Assembly (NCBI RefSeq): GCF_900177775.1
Contig: NZ_FXWH01000002.1
Span: 186,001-250,000, forward strand
Reading direction: 5' to 3'
DNA: 64,000 nucleotides
Source of the DNA: Pseudidiomarina planktonica
Lineage (GTDB): Bacteria > Pseudomonadota > Gammaproteobacteria > Enterobacterales > Alteromonadaceae
Shown here: piece by piece, positions 41,150-49,255 of the stretch
Numbering within the stretch: the stretch's first letter is position 1
Layout of the letters: each line of letters opens with the position of its first letter
Program-made: the position numbers and the translations under genes
Notes under the pieces: generated by a model
Told to the model about the DNA's origin: nothing
The model's database searches: none
What the model saw: only the letters and a program-made list of their open reading frames with translations

Positions 41150-42031
41150 TTAACAGCGATAACTACCTTCCAGCATAATATGCATGTCGGAACTACGCCG
41201 AACCTGATAACGCCCTTCACCGTCTACGTCGTCTTCTTCGGCATCACGATGCCAGAGCGAAACCTGCGCCGGTAGTGTTACCGGGCGTTTAAAATTCACG
41301 TCTATGCGCTGCAGCGGGCAGCCCAAACTATGTTCCAGTTCTGCGTGGGCACGAGCTGACATGTACATGCCGTGAATGATTGGCTGCCGAAAGCCGAACC
41401 AGCGCGACAGCCAAGGATGAATATGAATGGGGTTATAGTCACCCGATAACCGCGCGTATTCCCGGCCTAAGTAGGTAGGTAGTTGCCAACTAGTTAAGTT
41501 TTGCCAGTTTTCATCGGGAGCATGTGCTTTGCTGCGCGCTGTACCCGCGGGTTGTGGCTGCATGACCTGATAGATGCTGTCGCACACTGCCACACAGTCG
41601 CCATCTTGCATAAACTCAACACAATAGGCTGGACGCAAGCGCCGCCCACCGGCCTGTGGCAATTTTATTTTGGTTACCAGGGTAAAGCCTTTATTCAAAT
41701 CTATAGGTAATAACTGACTTACCGAATTACTCACATGCACCATGCCCGGCACTGGCCAGGGAAATTCGGGTGTTAGCATGAGTGATAAATGCGCGCGCTG
41801 GGCACTTAAATACAAGTAAGTAAGCGGAATTTCACTAACAAAGCCGCCAAAGGCATGGCAATAGGCTTCCAAATGATCAGCGTCAAGTGCCGGCAACTGA
41901 TAGGTCGCGCGCAATTGACGAATTGCGGGTTCACCACTGCGGCGCAGGGTGAGCACTGAGCGCGCGAGCATGCCCGGAAGAGGAGCCAGCGCTTTGCTGG
42001 AGGCGGTGCCGATGTTGTTTGCGTTGGTCAT
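41150..42031 (-). CDS. MaoC-like hot-dog dehydratase
   Basis: A 293-residue protein with a C-terminal MaoC/hydratase-2 hot-dog domain: YARLSGDYNPIHIHPWLSRWFGF followed by QPIIHGMYMSA (split by two residues), where the D...NPIH dyad is the catalytic signature of enoyl-CoA hydratase 2. The N-terminal half (residues 1-150) is probably a second, degenerate hot-dog. It likely acts on acyl-CoA or acyl-ACP substrates in lipid metabolism. The nearby DMT gene lies 43 nt downstream on the same strand and could be co-transcribed, with no obvious functional link. Confidence 0.83.
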   Translation of the reverse strand: MTNANNIGTASSKALAPLPGMLARSVLTLRRSGEPAIRQLRATYQLPALDADHLEAYCHAFGGFVSEIPLTYLYLSAQRAHLSLMLTPEFPWPVPGMVHVSNSVSQLLPIDLNKGFTLVTKIKLPQAGGRRLRPAYCVEFMQDGDCVAVCDSIYQVMQPQPAGTARSKAHAPDENWQNLTSWQLPTYLGREYARLSGDYNPIHIHPWLSRWFGFRQPIIHGMYMSARAHAELEHSLGCPLQRIDVNFKRPVTLPAQVSLWHRDAEEDDVDGEGRYQVRRSSDMHIMLEGSYRC

Positions 42032-42200
42032 GAATTACCGTACTTACATAAGATTCTGTGAGCCATTGTACTACCAAAATTATAAAGCTTTACAAGTTTA
42101 TAGCTTATTTCTGCGAACTTTACTTGGCAGGACGGACCAGGTAGATCCATACTAGCAGCTCTGAAAATGTTCGAAAAAAAATAACAAGCAAGGATACTTT

Positions 42201-44765
42201 ATGTCAGAACAACAGCATTGGTCACGTCGTGGCCTGTTACCTGCAAACCTAGCGCGTGCACTCAGCCGCACTCTGCTGGCCGGCTCAGTTACCTTACTGG
42301 TCGCTTGCGGCGGTGAAGACACCATTGAAACCCCGGATCCGCAAGTTACCGCCTTTGCCCCGGACGGTGAAATTAGTGCGAACGTGCGCTGGACCGATTA
42401 CGGCGTTCCTTATGTAAAAGCGAACAACTACGAGAGCCTTGGCTTTGGGGTTGGTTATGCTTTTGCCAACGACAATATTTGTGTTCTGGCAGACCAAATA
42501 ATTAAATTTAACTCGGAGCGGGCGCGTTACTTTGGTCCGGACGAGGTTCCTGGCTCTGGTGACAGCGGCAACGTCATCAATGATTTCGGCTATTTGTCAC
42601 TGGGTATTCGTGAGAACGCCGAAGCTGGCTTTAGCCAAATGAGCGAAAAAGCTCAGGCATTGTTAACCGGTTATGCACGTGGCTATAACCACTATTTAGG
42701 CGTCACCGGGTCGGCCAACATTGACCCCACCTGTGCCGGTCAGCCGTGGGTTCAACCAATCACAGCAATTGACATGATGACCTATGCGCAAGGCGTGGCC
42801 CTATTGCCTGGTGCGAGTAACTTTACCGGGGCAGTATTTGTTGCGGTACCACCGAATACCAGCTATTTGCCGAATCCGGTAGCTGCGAATGGCGCACCTA
42901 TTGACGATGCCCAGCAGATGGATGAGCTATATCAGCCAGAACTGCTGGCCGATATTGGTATTCCGGATACTAACCCAACTGAAGCTGGCTCCAATGGCTG
43001 GGCTGTTGGTAGCGATTTAAGCGCTAATGGTAAGGGTATGTTGATTGCGAATCCGCATTTCCCGCATACCGGCAACCAACGTTTCTGGCAATTTGGTACA
43101 GAAATTCCGGGTGAATTGAAAGTAGTAGGTGGCTCTTTGTCGGGCATGCCAGGTATAGTCAATATCGGCTTTAACGAAGACGTCGCCTGGACCCACACCT
43201 TTTCAACTGCGTCACGTTTTGTACTGCATCGTTTAGAGCTGGATACGTCCGATCCGCTTGGTCGTACTTATATTGTTGATGGCGAGCGTAAGAAAGTAGA
43301 AACCAAAACCCATCAAATTGAAGTAGCAACCGGGCCTTCAAGTACAGTCACGCTGGAAAAAGTAAGTTATCACAGCGAGTTTGGTCCAATGATAGTGATT
43401 CCGGGTCAATTACCATGGGGTCAGGATCAAACCGGTCAGCAAGTTGCTTATGCTATTTATGATGCCAATTTGCCGAACTACGATGTATTCGATCACTGGT
43501 TAGCGATGAATCGCGCTGGCAGCATTAGCGAATATCAGCAAACCTTTGATGACTACACCGGCATTGTGTTTAACAACGCCATTGCCGCAGACAAAGACGG
43601 GAACACCTTCTTTACCGACGGTTCGTCGGTGCCGGATATCGACCCTGAGGCTATTGCTGACTGGGCGCAAAACCCGCTGTATCAACAACTGACGCAGGCA
43701 GCAGGTTTGCCGATATTCCCAGGCAACGAAGCACGCTTTAAGGCTCGTGGTACAGTTCCGACGGAAGCTGCACCGCGCTTATCACGTACTGACTTTGTGC
43801 AGAACTCAAATGACAGCTTCTGGCTGACTAATCCGGCCGAACCTATTACGCAGGTGTCGCCTTTGTTTGGTCCGGTTGGCAACCAACAGTCGTTGCGTTC
43901 GCGCTTAGCCCAGAAAATGCTGGCTGAGGGTGGCTCTGTAGATGGCCTGTTCACGCTGGACGATTTACAAGAACGCTTATTAGGTAACCGTAACTTCCTT
44001 GGCGAAGCCGTTTATGACGACCTGTTAGCTGCCTGTCAGGCACGTGGTGCTACCCCGGTTGCTACTGCTGCCGGAGCGGTTTCAATTGCGCCAGCCTGTG
44101 CAGCGCTGGAGCAGTGGAACGGCGTAATGGACAAAGATAGCATTGGTGCCATGTTGTTCCGTGAGTTTGCCAGTGAGTTTACTCGTAACCCACAATGGCA
44201 GGTTGCTTATGACCCTACTAACCCACTGACTACGCCAAATACTCTGGTTGCCAATGAAACCGTGATGGAGCAATTGGCTACTGCTATGGTTCGCATTGAA
44301 AATGCCGGGTTGGCCTTAGATGCGCCGCTTGGTGATGTGCAATTTGTGGAACGTAGTTTGCCGGACGGCACGCCGTCTGGGGTGAAACTACCTTGGGGTG
44401 GTGCGAACAATGTTGAAGGTGGCTTCAACGTATTCCGTTCGAATACCGGCGGTGACGGTACTATTTTACCGCGTCATATTTACCCGCTGCTACCTGGCTC
44501 AAACTTAAGCGCTGAAGCTGGTGGGTATCATATTACTTATGGTTCCAGCTGGATGTTCACGATGGAATTCACCGATGAGGGGCCGGTTGCAAATGGCTTG
44601 CTAAGCTACTCGCAATCACGCGATATTAACTCGCCCCATAATCTGGACCAAACTGAGTTCTATTCTGTGGATCCACGGTTACGCACCATTTACTTCACTG
44701 AGGCAGACATTGCCGGTAACACTGTTGAAGAAATTGACTTAAATGTAGATGCGTTAGGTAACTAA
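42201..44765 (+). CDS. Penicillin acylase-family Ntn hydrolase, lipoprotein
   Basis: An 854-residue penicillin/aculeacin/AHL acylase-type Ntn hydrolase. These precursors cleave themselves into two chains, exposing a catalytic serine at the start of the beta chain: here GSNGWAVG with Ser264, followed by the expected KGMLIANPHFP. A lipobox LVAC (33-36) marks a lipoprotein, and an SRRGLL motif at residues 8-13 raises the possibility of twin-arginine export, though twelve residues separate it from the hydrophobic core. It may cleave N-acyl amides such as acylated homoserine lactones, lipopeptides or beta-lactams; the specificity is not readable. It is monocistronic with its own terminator. Confidence 0.9.
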   Translation: MSEQQHWSRRGLLPANLARALSRTLLAGSVTLLVACGGEDTIETPDPQVTAFAPDGEISANVRWTDYGVPYVKANNYESLGFGVGYAFANDNICVLADQIIKFNSERARYFGPDEVPGSGDSGNVINDFGYLSLGIRENAEAGFSQMSEKAQALLTGYARGYNHYLGVTGSANIDPTCAGQPWVQPITAIDMMTYAQGVALLPGASNFTGAVFVAVPPNTSYLPNPVAANGAPIDDAQQMDELYQPELLADIGIPDTNPTEAGSNGWAVGSDLSANGKGMLIANPHFPHTGNQRFWQFGTEIPGELKVVGGSLSGMPGIVNIGFNEDVAWTHTFSTASRFVLHRLELDTSDPLGRTYIVDGERKKVETKTHQIEVATGPSSTVTLEKVSYHSEFGPMIVIPGQLPWGQDQTGQQVAYAIYDANLPNYDVFDHWLAMNRAGSISEYQQTFDDYTGIVFNNAIAADKDGNTFFTDGSSVPDIDPEAIADWAQNPLYQQLTQAAGLPIFPGNEARFKARGTVPTEAAPRLSRTDFVQNSNDSFWLTNPAEPITQVSPLFGPVGNQQSLRSRLAQKMLAEGGSVDGLFTLDDLQERLLGNRNFLGEAVYDDLLAACQARGATPVATAAGAVSIAPACAALEQWNGVMDKDSIGAMLFREFASEFTRNPQWQVAYDPTNPLTTPNTLVANETVMEQLATAMVRIENAGLALDAPLGDVQFVERSLPDGTPSGVKLPWGGANNVEGGFNVFRSNTGGDGTILPRHIYPLLPGSNLSAEAGGYHITYGSSWMFTMEFTDEGPVANGLLSYSQSRDINSPHNLDQTEFYSVDPRLRTIYFTEADIAGNTVEEIDLNVDALGN

Positions 44766-44783
44766 CCGCTTGAATCTAAAAAT

Positions 44784-44816
44784 AAAAAGGCGCCATGTTG
44801 ATGGCGCCTTTTTTTT
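44784..44816 (+). terminator. Intrinsic terminator after the acylase gene
   Basis: AAAAAGGCGCCAT pairs with ATGGCGCC plus the following T-tract around a GTTG loop, ending in eight T residues. A strong Rho-independent terminator, 18 nt after the stop. Confidence 0.92.
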
Positions 44817-44888
44817 GCGCGGCGGTTGTTACTGAGGCTCCTTTACCCCTCTCCTTTTACCTTTTGTAAACAAATGTTACGAAATCAA

Positions 44889-44914
44889 TAAAGATCCGTT
44901 TTACGGGGCCGACG
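44889..44914 (+). promoter_or_regulatory. Sigma-28 (FliA) type promoter for the chemoreceptor gene
   Basis: TAAA at 44889-44892, a 15-nt spacer and GCCGACG at 44908-44914 match the flagellar sigma-28 consensus (TAAA-N15-GCCGATAA) at the -35 core and the first five bases of the -10. It lies 113 nt upstream of the chemoreceptor ATG and nothing else is downstream, so FliA control with the motility regulon is a good inference. Confidence 0.7.
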
Positions 44915-45026
44915 TACTAGTAGCTCAATTGGTTAATAAATAGCTTGTGCTGGTTAAAAAGCAACCGCATAATCCCGCCCTTTATTAGCTCAGATAAACT
45001 ATTTATTCTTATTTGGAAGTACTTAT

Positions 45027-46520
45027 ATGCGTCAACGCCCCTGGATAAAGCAGGCAAATACTGTCTTTGTTTATGTACTGCTGGTTCAGGTAGCCATCAC
45101 TTTATTCATCGGAACTTTCACCGGTGAGTTCATGGCTCCCCTGCTTATTTCGGTTCTGATTGTGGCGTTGCCGTTGAGCTTGATTGCAAAGCTTCCTCAA
45201 CATGCGATTACCCGTCACGCAGTTGCAGCTGCTATTCAGTTAATCACGGCGTTGCACATTGACCAGACCATGGGGTTGGTTGAAATACACTTCGAAATTT
45301 TTGCGGTTATGGCGTTTCTGGTTTACTACCGTGACTGGAAAGTGCTGGTAACCTCAGTGGCTGTGGTGGCGGTGCATCACGTTTTATTCTTTATTTTGCA
45401 AAGCAACGGCGCTGGCGTTTACATTTTTGCTGAAGATTACGTAACCCTTGGCATTTTGGCTATTCATGCCAGCTTTGCCGTAGCGGAAGGCGCAGTGCTG
45501 GCATTGATTTCATACCAGAGCAATAAAGAGGCGCAGGTATCATCCATTCTGCAAGACAGTATTGCCGATATTATGCGGGATCCGAAGCGCCTGAACCTGA
45601 CCGTGAAACTACCTAAGGCAAGTAAGCATCAGGAACTAAAACAATTTCAGGAATTTGTGGCGGCTATTCAGGCTACCTTGGAAGAAGCCGGGTCCCTTAG
45701 TGACCAGGTCAGCAGTATTACTGGAACCATGCGTGACTATTCAATGCGACTGGCGCAAAGCAACGAACAGGGTGCTCAGCGCATTCAGGGTATTTCGGCT
45801 GCCATTACTGAAATAAACCAAAGTAACGAGGCTGTGTCGGAGCAAGCCAATGGTGCCCGTACTCAGGCCGGCAATGCGGTTGAGCAATGTACCGCCGCGG
45901 ATTCGTCTATGCAGAGCTCGGTAATGACCATTGAGCAGTTGCGCAAAGACATAATTACCACTCAGTCAACATTGGCTACGCTCAATGAAAAATGTGCGCA
46001 CATTACTCAGGTAATAGGTGCTATTAATGCCATTGCTAAACAAACCAATCTATTGGCTTTAAACGCTGCTATTGAGGCGGCTCGCGCGGGTGAACAAGGG
46101 CGTGGCTTTGCGGTAGTTGCTGATGAAGTTCGCGCGCTGGCCACCAATTCTGGTGAAAACGCCGAAGAAATCAGTACCATCAGCGACTCAATTCTGGCCG
46201 AGGTAACGTCGGCGGTGGCGGCTATGGAAAGTTGTGTGGCACAAATTGACCGGGTGGCACAGGAGTCCCGCACGGTAGCAGACTCTATGAGTCAGGTTAA
46301 ACACCACGTAGAGCAAGTTGGCGACGACATTTTTGCGGTAGCCACAGCCACTGATGAACAATCGGAAGCGTCGGAAGAAATTAATGTGTCAGCCAGTAGC
46401 TTATACGAGTTGTCGCAGCAGCAACTTGAGTTAAGTTTAAATACCGACAGCCACATTAGTGAGTTGAGTTCGGCGGTAGCCAAGCTACATCAGCACATAC
46501 AGCGGTTTCAGGTACGCTAA
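45027..46520 (+). CDS. Methyl-accepting chemotaxis protein with six-helix membrane sensor
   Basis: A 497-residue chemoreceptor. The N terminus (about 1-165) has six hydrophobic helices with almost no periplasmic domain. It carries many histidines: His59, 64, 77, 88, a pair at 117-118, and 147, with conserved-looking blocks [10 protein letters not shown] and YYRDW. The rest is a cytoplasmic signalling coiled coil with the hairpin tip in [34 protein letters not shown] (split across the tip). There is no HAMP domain and no C-terminal CheR-binding pentapeptide. The ligand is unknown; membrane histidines might hold heme or sense a membrane or redox state (inference). GGAAG precedes the ATG, and a sigma-28-type promoter lies upstream. 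Confidence 0.92.
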   Translation: MRQRPWIKQANTVFVYVLLVQVAITLFIGTFTGEFMAPLLISVLIVALPLSLIAKLPQHAITRHAVAAAIQLITALHIDQTMGLVEIHFEIFAVMAFLVYYRDWKVLVTSVAVVAVHHVLFFILQSNGAGVYIFAEDYVTLGILAIHASFAVAEGAVLALISYQSNKEAQVSSILQDSIADIMRDPKRLNLTVKLPKASKHQELKQFQEFVAAIQATLEEAGSLSDQVSSITGTMRDYSMRLAQSNEQGAQRIQGISAAITEINQSNEAVSEQANGARTQAGNAVEQCTAADSSMQSSVMTIEQLRKDIITTQSTLATLNEKCAHITQVIGAINAIAKQTNLLALNAAIEAARAGEQGRGFAVVADEVRALATNSGENAEEISTISDSILAEVTSAVAAMESCVAQIDRVAQESRTVADSMSQVKHHVEQVGDDIFAVATATDEQSEASEEINVSASSLYELSQQQLELSLNTDSHISELSSAVAKLHQHIQRFQVR

Positions 46521-47051
46521 ATGCGTCTGGCACTAGTGTTGGGAGTGTGGCTGGTGGCCTGTGTGGGCAGCTTATACTGGTTTTTGGGCGGTCAATTAAG
46601 CTGGTTTGACCCCGCCGGAGCACTGGAGCACCAAGCCAGTCAGCCGAATTTTGAACAACAGCTGGAGCAAGCGCTGCGCAAACGCGTGCCGCTAGTGTCT
46701 GGTAGCGGTACTGTGGTGCACATTAAGTCAGCCGATTGCCACTGTAACTGGCGTGCCCAGAGCCATATCACGGACCTTACCGGACAAGCCGAGCAACAAG
46801 GCCTTCAAGTTAGCTACTTAAGTTTAGAAGCGAGTGATGAACTGCAGCGGTGGTTACCGGCAACGCCAGCGGTTATTTTGCTGAACGCTCAGGGGGAGCT
46901 TGCTTATATCGGGCCCTATTCAGCGGGTGCGTTTTGTTCTTCAGCGTCTAGTTTTGTTGAAACCCTGCTGCCAGCACTTGCGGAAGCTTCTGCCCCCGGC
47001 GGCTGGGTAAACACCCAGAGTCGCGGCTGCTATTGCCCTACCTCAGCCTGA
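46521..47051 (+). CDS. DUF6436-type membrane-anchored cysteine-rich protein
   Basis: A 176-residue protein with one N-terminal transmembrane helix or uncleaved signal (LALVLGVWLVACVGSLYWFLG) and a periplasmic domain. It contains three cysteine clusters: ADCHCNW, GAFCSS and GCYCPT. I recall this layout as the DUF6436 family, which looks thioredoxin-like, but I cannot verify it here. The ATG follows the chemoreceptor stop directly (TAAATG), so the two are almost certainly translated from one mRNA. A redox role beside the receptor is inference only. Confidence 0.72.
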   Translation: MRLALVLGVWLVACVGSLYWFLGGQLSWFDPAGALEHQASQPNFEQQLEQALRKRVPLVSGSGTVVHIKSADCHCNWRAQSHITDLTGQAEQQGLQVSYLSLEASDELQRWLPATPAVILLNAQGELAYIGPYSAGAFCSSASSFVETLLPALAEASAPGGWVNTQSRGCYCPTSA

Positions 47052-47153
47052 AGCTCTACTAAGCCTATTGCCGATTACTGCTTCTGCAATGACCTCTCAT
47101 GCTTTATCATCACTGCTATTCCGGTGATTAGGATTTAGTAACTAGCTCTCATT

Positions 47154-47597
47154 ATGGAAATATATATAGACGCTGATGCGTGCCCAGTAACGGTGCGAGA
47201 AATTTTGTTTCGTGCGGCTGAACGCAAGCAATTACCCTTGTGGTTGGTGGCCAATCAACGCATTAAAATACCGCCATCGCGCTTTATTAAAATGATTCAG
47301 GTTGGCGCTGGCTTTGATGTGGCGGACCATGAGATTGTGCGCCGTTGCAATGCTGGCGATTTGGTCATTACCAGCGATATTCCGCTGGCTGCTGAAGTGA
47401 TTGAAAAGCATGGGCAGGCACTGAGTCCGCGTGGCGAACTATTTACTTCCGAAAATATTCGGCAACGACTGAATATTCGAGATTTTATGGACACCATGCG
47501 TAGTAGCGGGGTGCAGTCGGGCGGGCCGCCACCGCTGAGCAATACTGATCGTAAGAACTTTGCCGATCACCTGGATCGGATTTTAGCCAGAGCTTGA
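47154..47597 (+). CDS. YaiI/YqxD family protein (DUF188)
   Basis: A 147-residue member of the YaiI/YqxD (DUF188) family, related to PIN/NYN nucleases. The N-terminal acidic motif [12 protein letters not shown], the VANQRI strand, the VITSDIPLA motif and the C-terminal [21 protein letters not shown] are diagnostic. The biochemical role is not established in general; the acidic residues suggest a metal-dependent RNase activity. It stands alone, with weak spacing to neighbours on both sides. Confidence 0.88.
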   Translation: MEIYIDADACPVTVREILFRAAERKQLPLWLVANQRIKIPPSRFIKMIQVGAGFDVADHEIVRRCNAGDLVITSDIPLAAEVIEKHGQALSPRGELFTSENIRQRLNIRDFMDTMRSSGVQSGGPPPLSNTDRKNFADHLDRILARA

Positions 47598-47643
47598 TAA
47601 GCACTTCAGTAGGCTATTAATTTTCGCAATCTTTACTTTAAAT

Positions 47644-47671
47644 TTGCTGCAATATAATTCCTGTCTATACT
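47644..47671 (+). promoter_or_regulatory. Sigma-70 promoter of the solute-binding lipoprotein gene
   Basis: TTGCTG (47644-47649), a 16-nt spacer and TATACT (47666-47671). The predicted start near 47678 gives a 5' leader of about 43 nt before the ATG at 47721. Confidence 0.5.
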
Positions 47672-47720
47672 GAAAATGCGCGATGGAAATAATGTCGCTT
47701 TAAAACACGGGAGTATTGCT

Positions 47721-48617
47721 ATGAATGCCAGACACCTGTTGTATCCAATGTTGTTCACCTTCGTATTGGCGGCCTGTTCACCAGCACAAGACGCGAAAAC
47801 AGATCCTGAGCCCCTCGACGAAAAACCACAACCAACCGAGGTTAGTAGTGCTGACGAAGCTGTTACTGAGGTTAGTTCCAATTGCAGTCTAACTATGGGC
47901 TTTCAAGCCTGGGAACCCTACCAGTATGTTTCGGTAGGTGATGAAGTTAGCGGCCTTGATGTTGAAATTGCTGAGGCCGTAGTCGAGCAAATGGGCTGTG
48001 ATTTAAAAGCGGAACAAGGTACCTGGCGGGAATTACTCAGTAAACTTCGCCGCGGCGAAGTTGATTTTGTGCTGGGAGCATCGAAAACCGAAGCTCGTCA
48101 TGAGTATGCCCATTTTTCCGAACCTTATCGGCAGGAACAGTTTGTGCTTTTCGTTCGCCAAAACGACACCGATAGTTTTGCTGCCGACAACGTGACCGAG
48201 TTTGTTCAGGCAGGCAATAAGCTTGGCGTGGTTAATGAATACTACTATGGCGAGGACTTACGCGAGGTGCTGCGTGAAGGCGAAAGCAATGGCCTGGTGG
48301 TAGGTGCTATTATTAGCGAGCTAAATATTGCACGACTACTAGACGGTGAAATTGACGCCTTTTTAGAAGATACCCTGGTGGCTGCGTCCATACTCCGGCG
48401 TAAAGGGCTGGAAAACGATATCGAGCGCCACGATATTGAGCTACCTGCCAGTGATGTGTACGTTATGTTTAGTCAGAAATCGGTGCCTGAAGGCTATGTA
48501 GCGGCTTTTAACGATGCGTTAGCCGTAGTGCAGAGCAATGGCACTTATGAAGCTATTCGGACACGCTATGGTGCAGAAGTATCGGATATAGAAACTGAGG
48601 AATCTGTTACAAATTAA
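47721..48617 (+). CDS. Solitary extracellular solute-binding lipoprotein (SBP_bac_3)
   Basis: A 298-residue lipoprotein with lipobox LAAC at about residues 16-19, an acidic linker (about 20-55) and a family 3 periplasmic binding domain. That domain contains MGFQAWEPYQYV, GLDVEIAEAVVEQMG, TWRELLSKLRRGEVDFVLGA and FSEPYRQEQFVLF. The arginine and aspartate positions typical of amino-acid binding (LGASKTEAR, DAFLEDT) are present. No permease or ATPase genes lie beside it, so it may serve a distant transporter or act as a ligand sensor. I start at the ATG at 47721 with GGGAG upstream; the longer frame to 47676 lacks a ribosome site. Confidence 0.87.
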   Translation: MNARHLLYPMLFTFVLAACSPAQDAKTDPEPLDEKPQPTEVSSADEAVTEVSSNCSLTMGFQAWEPYQYVSVGDEVSGLDVEIAEAVVEQMGCDLKAEQGTWRELLSKLRRGEVDFVLGASKTEARHEYAHFSEPYRQEQFVLFVRQNDTDSFAADNVTEFVQAGNKLGVVNEYYYGEDLREVLREGESNGLVVGAIISELNIARLLDGEIDAFLEDTLVAASILRRKGLENDIERHDIELPASDVYVMFSQKSVPEGYVAAFNDALAVVQSNGTYEAIRTRYGAEVSDIETEESVTN

Positions 48618-48720
48618 GCAAAAACGGATCACCATTAACCAGACTAACTGTAGGGTTGTTGATCTAGAATAAGATCAGGTGCAGAGCTGATTGTAACCCA
48701 ACATAAATGACATAAAATCG

Positions 48721-48759
48721 GCCACTTATTCAACTGAGGAAAAATCATGAATAAGTGGC
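48721..48759. repeat. 12-bp inverted repeat around the start of the chimeric pseudogene
   Basis: GCCACTTATTCA (48721-48732) and TGAATAAGTGGC (48748-48759) are perfect complements with a 15-nt loop. The loop holds the ribosome site GAGGA, and the second arm begins inside the ATG, so the start region folds as a hairpin in RNA. Confidence 0.8.
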
Positions 48760-49104
48760 GCGATAAACACACCACGCGCAACGAAGTGCGTTTCGGTGCT
48801 AATAAGCATCTCATCACAACCACCGACCGACGTGGTGTTATCACTTTTGCCAAACCATTTAGCGAGTCACTTTTTAGCTCAACAGGCGGCTATCACTAAG
48901 TTTAAAAATCTGGTCACGGCAGCGCTTGACGCGAACGATTGGCCGGTAACCATGTCGGTAGGTTTGTTAACCTGCACAGAGCTTGAGGTTGGATTTGACG
49001 CCGAAAAAATTTTGTACCATGCTGATCAGGCTATGTACACCAGCAAACGCTCAGGTAAAAGCCGAGAGTATCATCGTATTAATCCTTTCAAAAGTTCAAC
49101 CTGA
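48747..49104 (+). pseudogene. Chimeric gene wreck: Aer-type PAS N terminus joined out of frame to a GGDEF C terminus
   Basis: The ATG at 48747 (GAGGA upstream) opens 50 codons, ending at 48899. These begin MNKWRDKHTTRNEVRFG and continue HLITTTDRRG, the pattern of Aer-like PAS chemoreceptor N termini. From about 48828 the +1 frame encodes the second half of a GGDEF domain: DVVLSLLPN, WPVTMSVGLLT and ILYHADQAMYTSKRSGK, ending at 49104. The GGDEF motif itself is missing. The simplest reading is a deletion that fused the 5' end of an Aer-type gene to the 3' end of a cyclase gene, with the join between about 48828 and 48860. Neither half can be functional. Confidence 0.7.
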
Positions 49105-49176
49105 TTTATCCAAATCGTGAGAAAACTAATACACTTTCGGAGTTACTTTCTTAACTGAGTAAAGAAATATTTTTTC

Positions 49177-49199
49177 AGTGCGACAAAGCTTGTCGCACT
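49177..49199. promoter_or_regulatory. Perfect palindrome upstream of the WYL regulator (operator candidate)
   Basis: AGTGCGACAA (49177-49186) and its exact complement TTGTCGCACT (49190-49199) are separated by AGC. A further half-site GTCGCAC occurs at 49219-49225. The palindrome is 57 bp upstream of the regulator start and directly follows a T-run. It is a good candidate for autoregulation; a terminator role is possible but it is not followed by T residues. Confidence 0.55.
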
Positions 49200-49255
49200 A
49201 GCCAATTAATCTAGACGAGTCGCACGAAATAGCATGAACCACATGGAGTAGTTTA

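Noticed and set aside
42201-44765. A beta-lactamase or toxin-like secreted enzyme
   Set aside because: The GSNGWAVG serine and two-chain precursor layout identify the penicillin acylase Ntn family instead.
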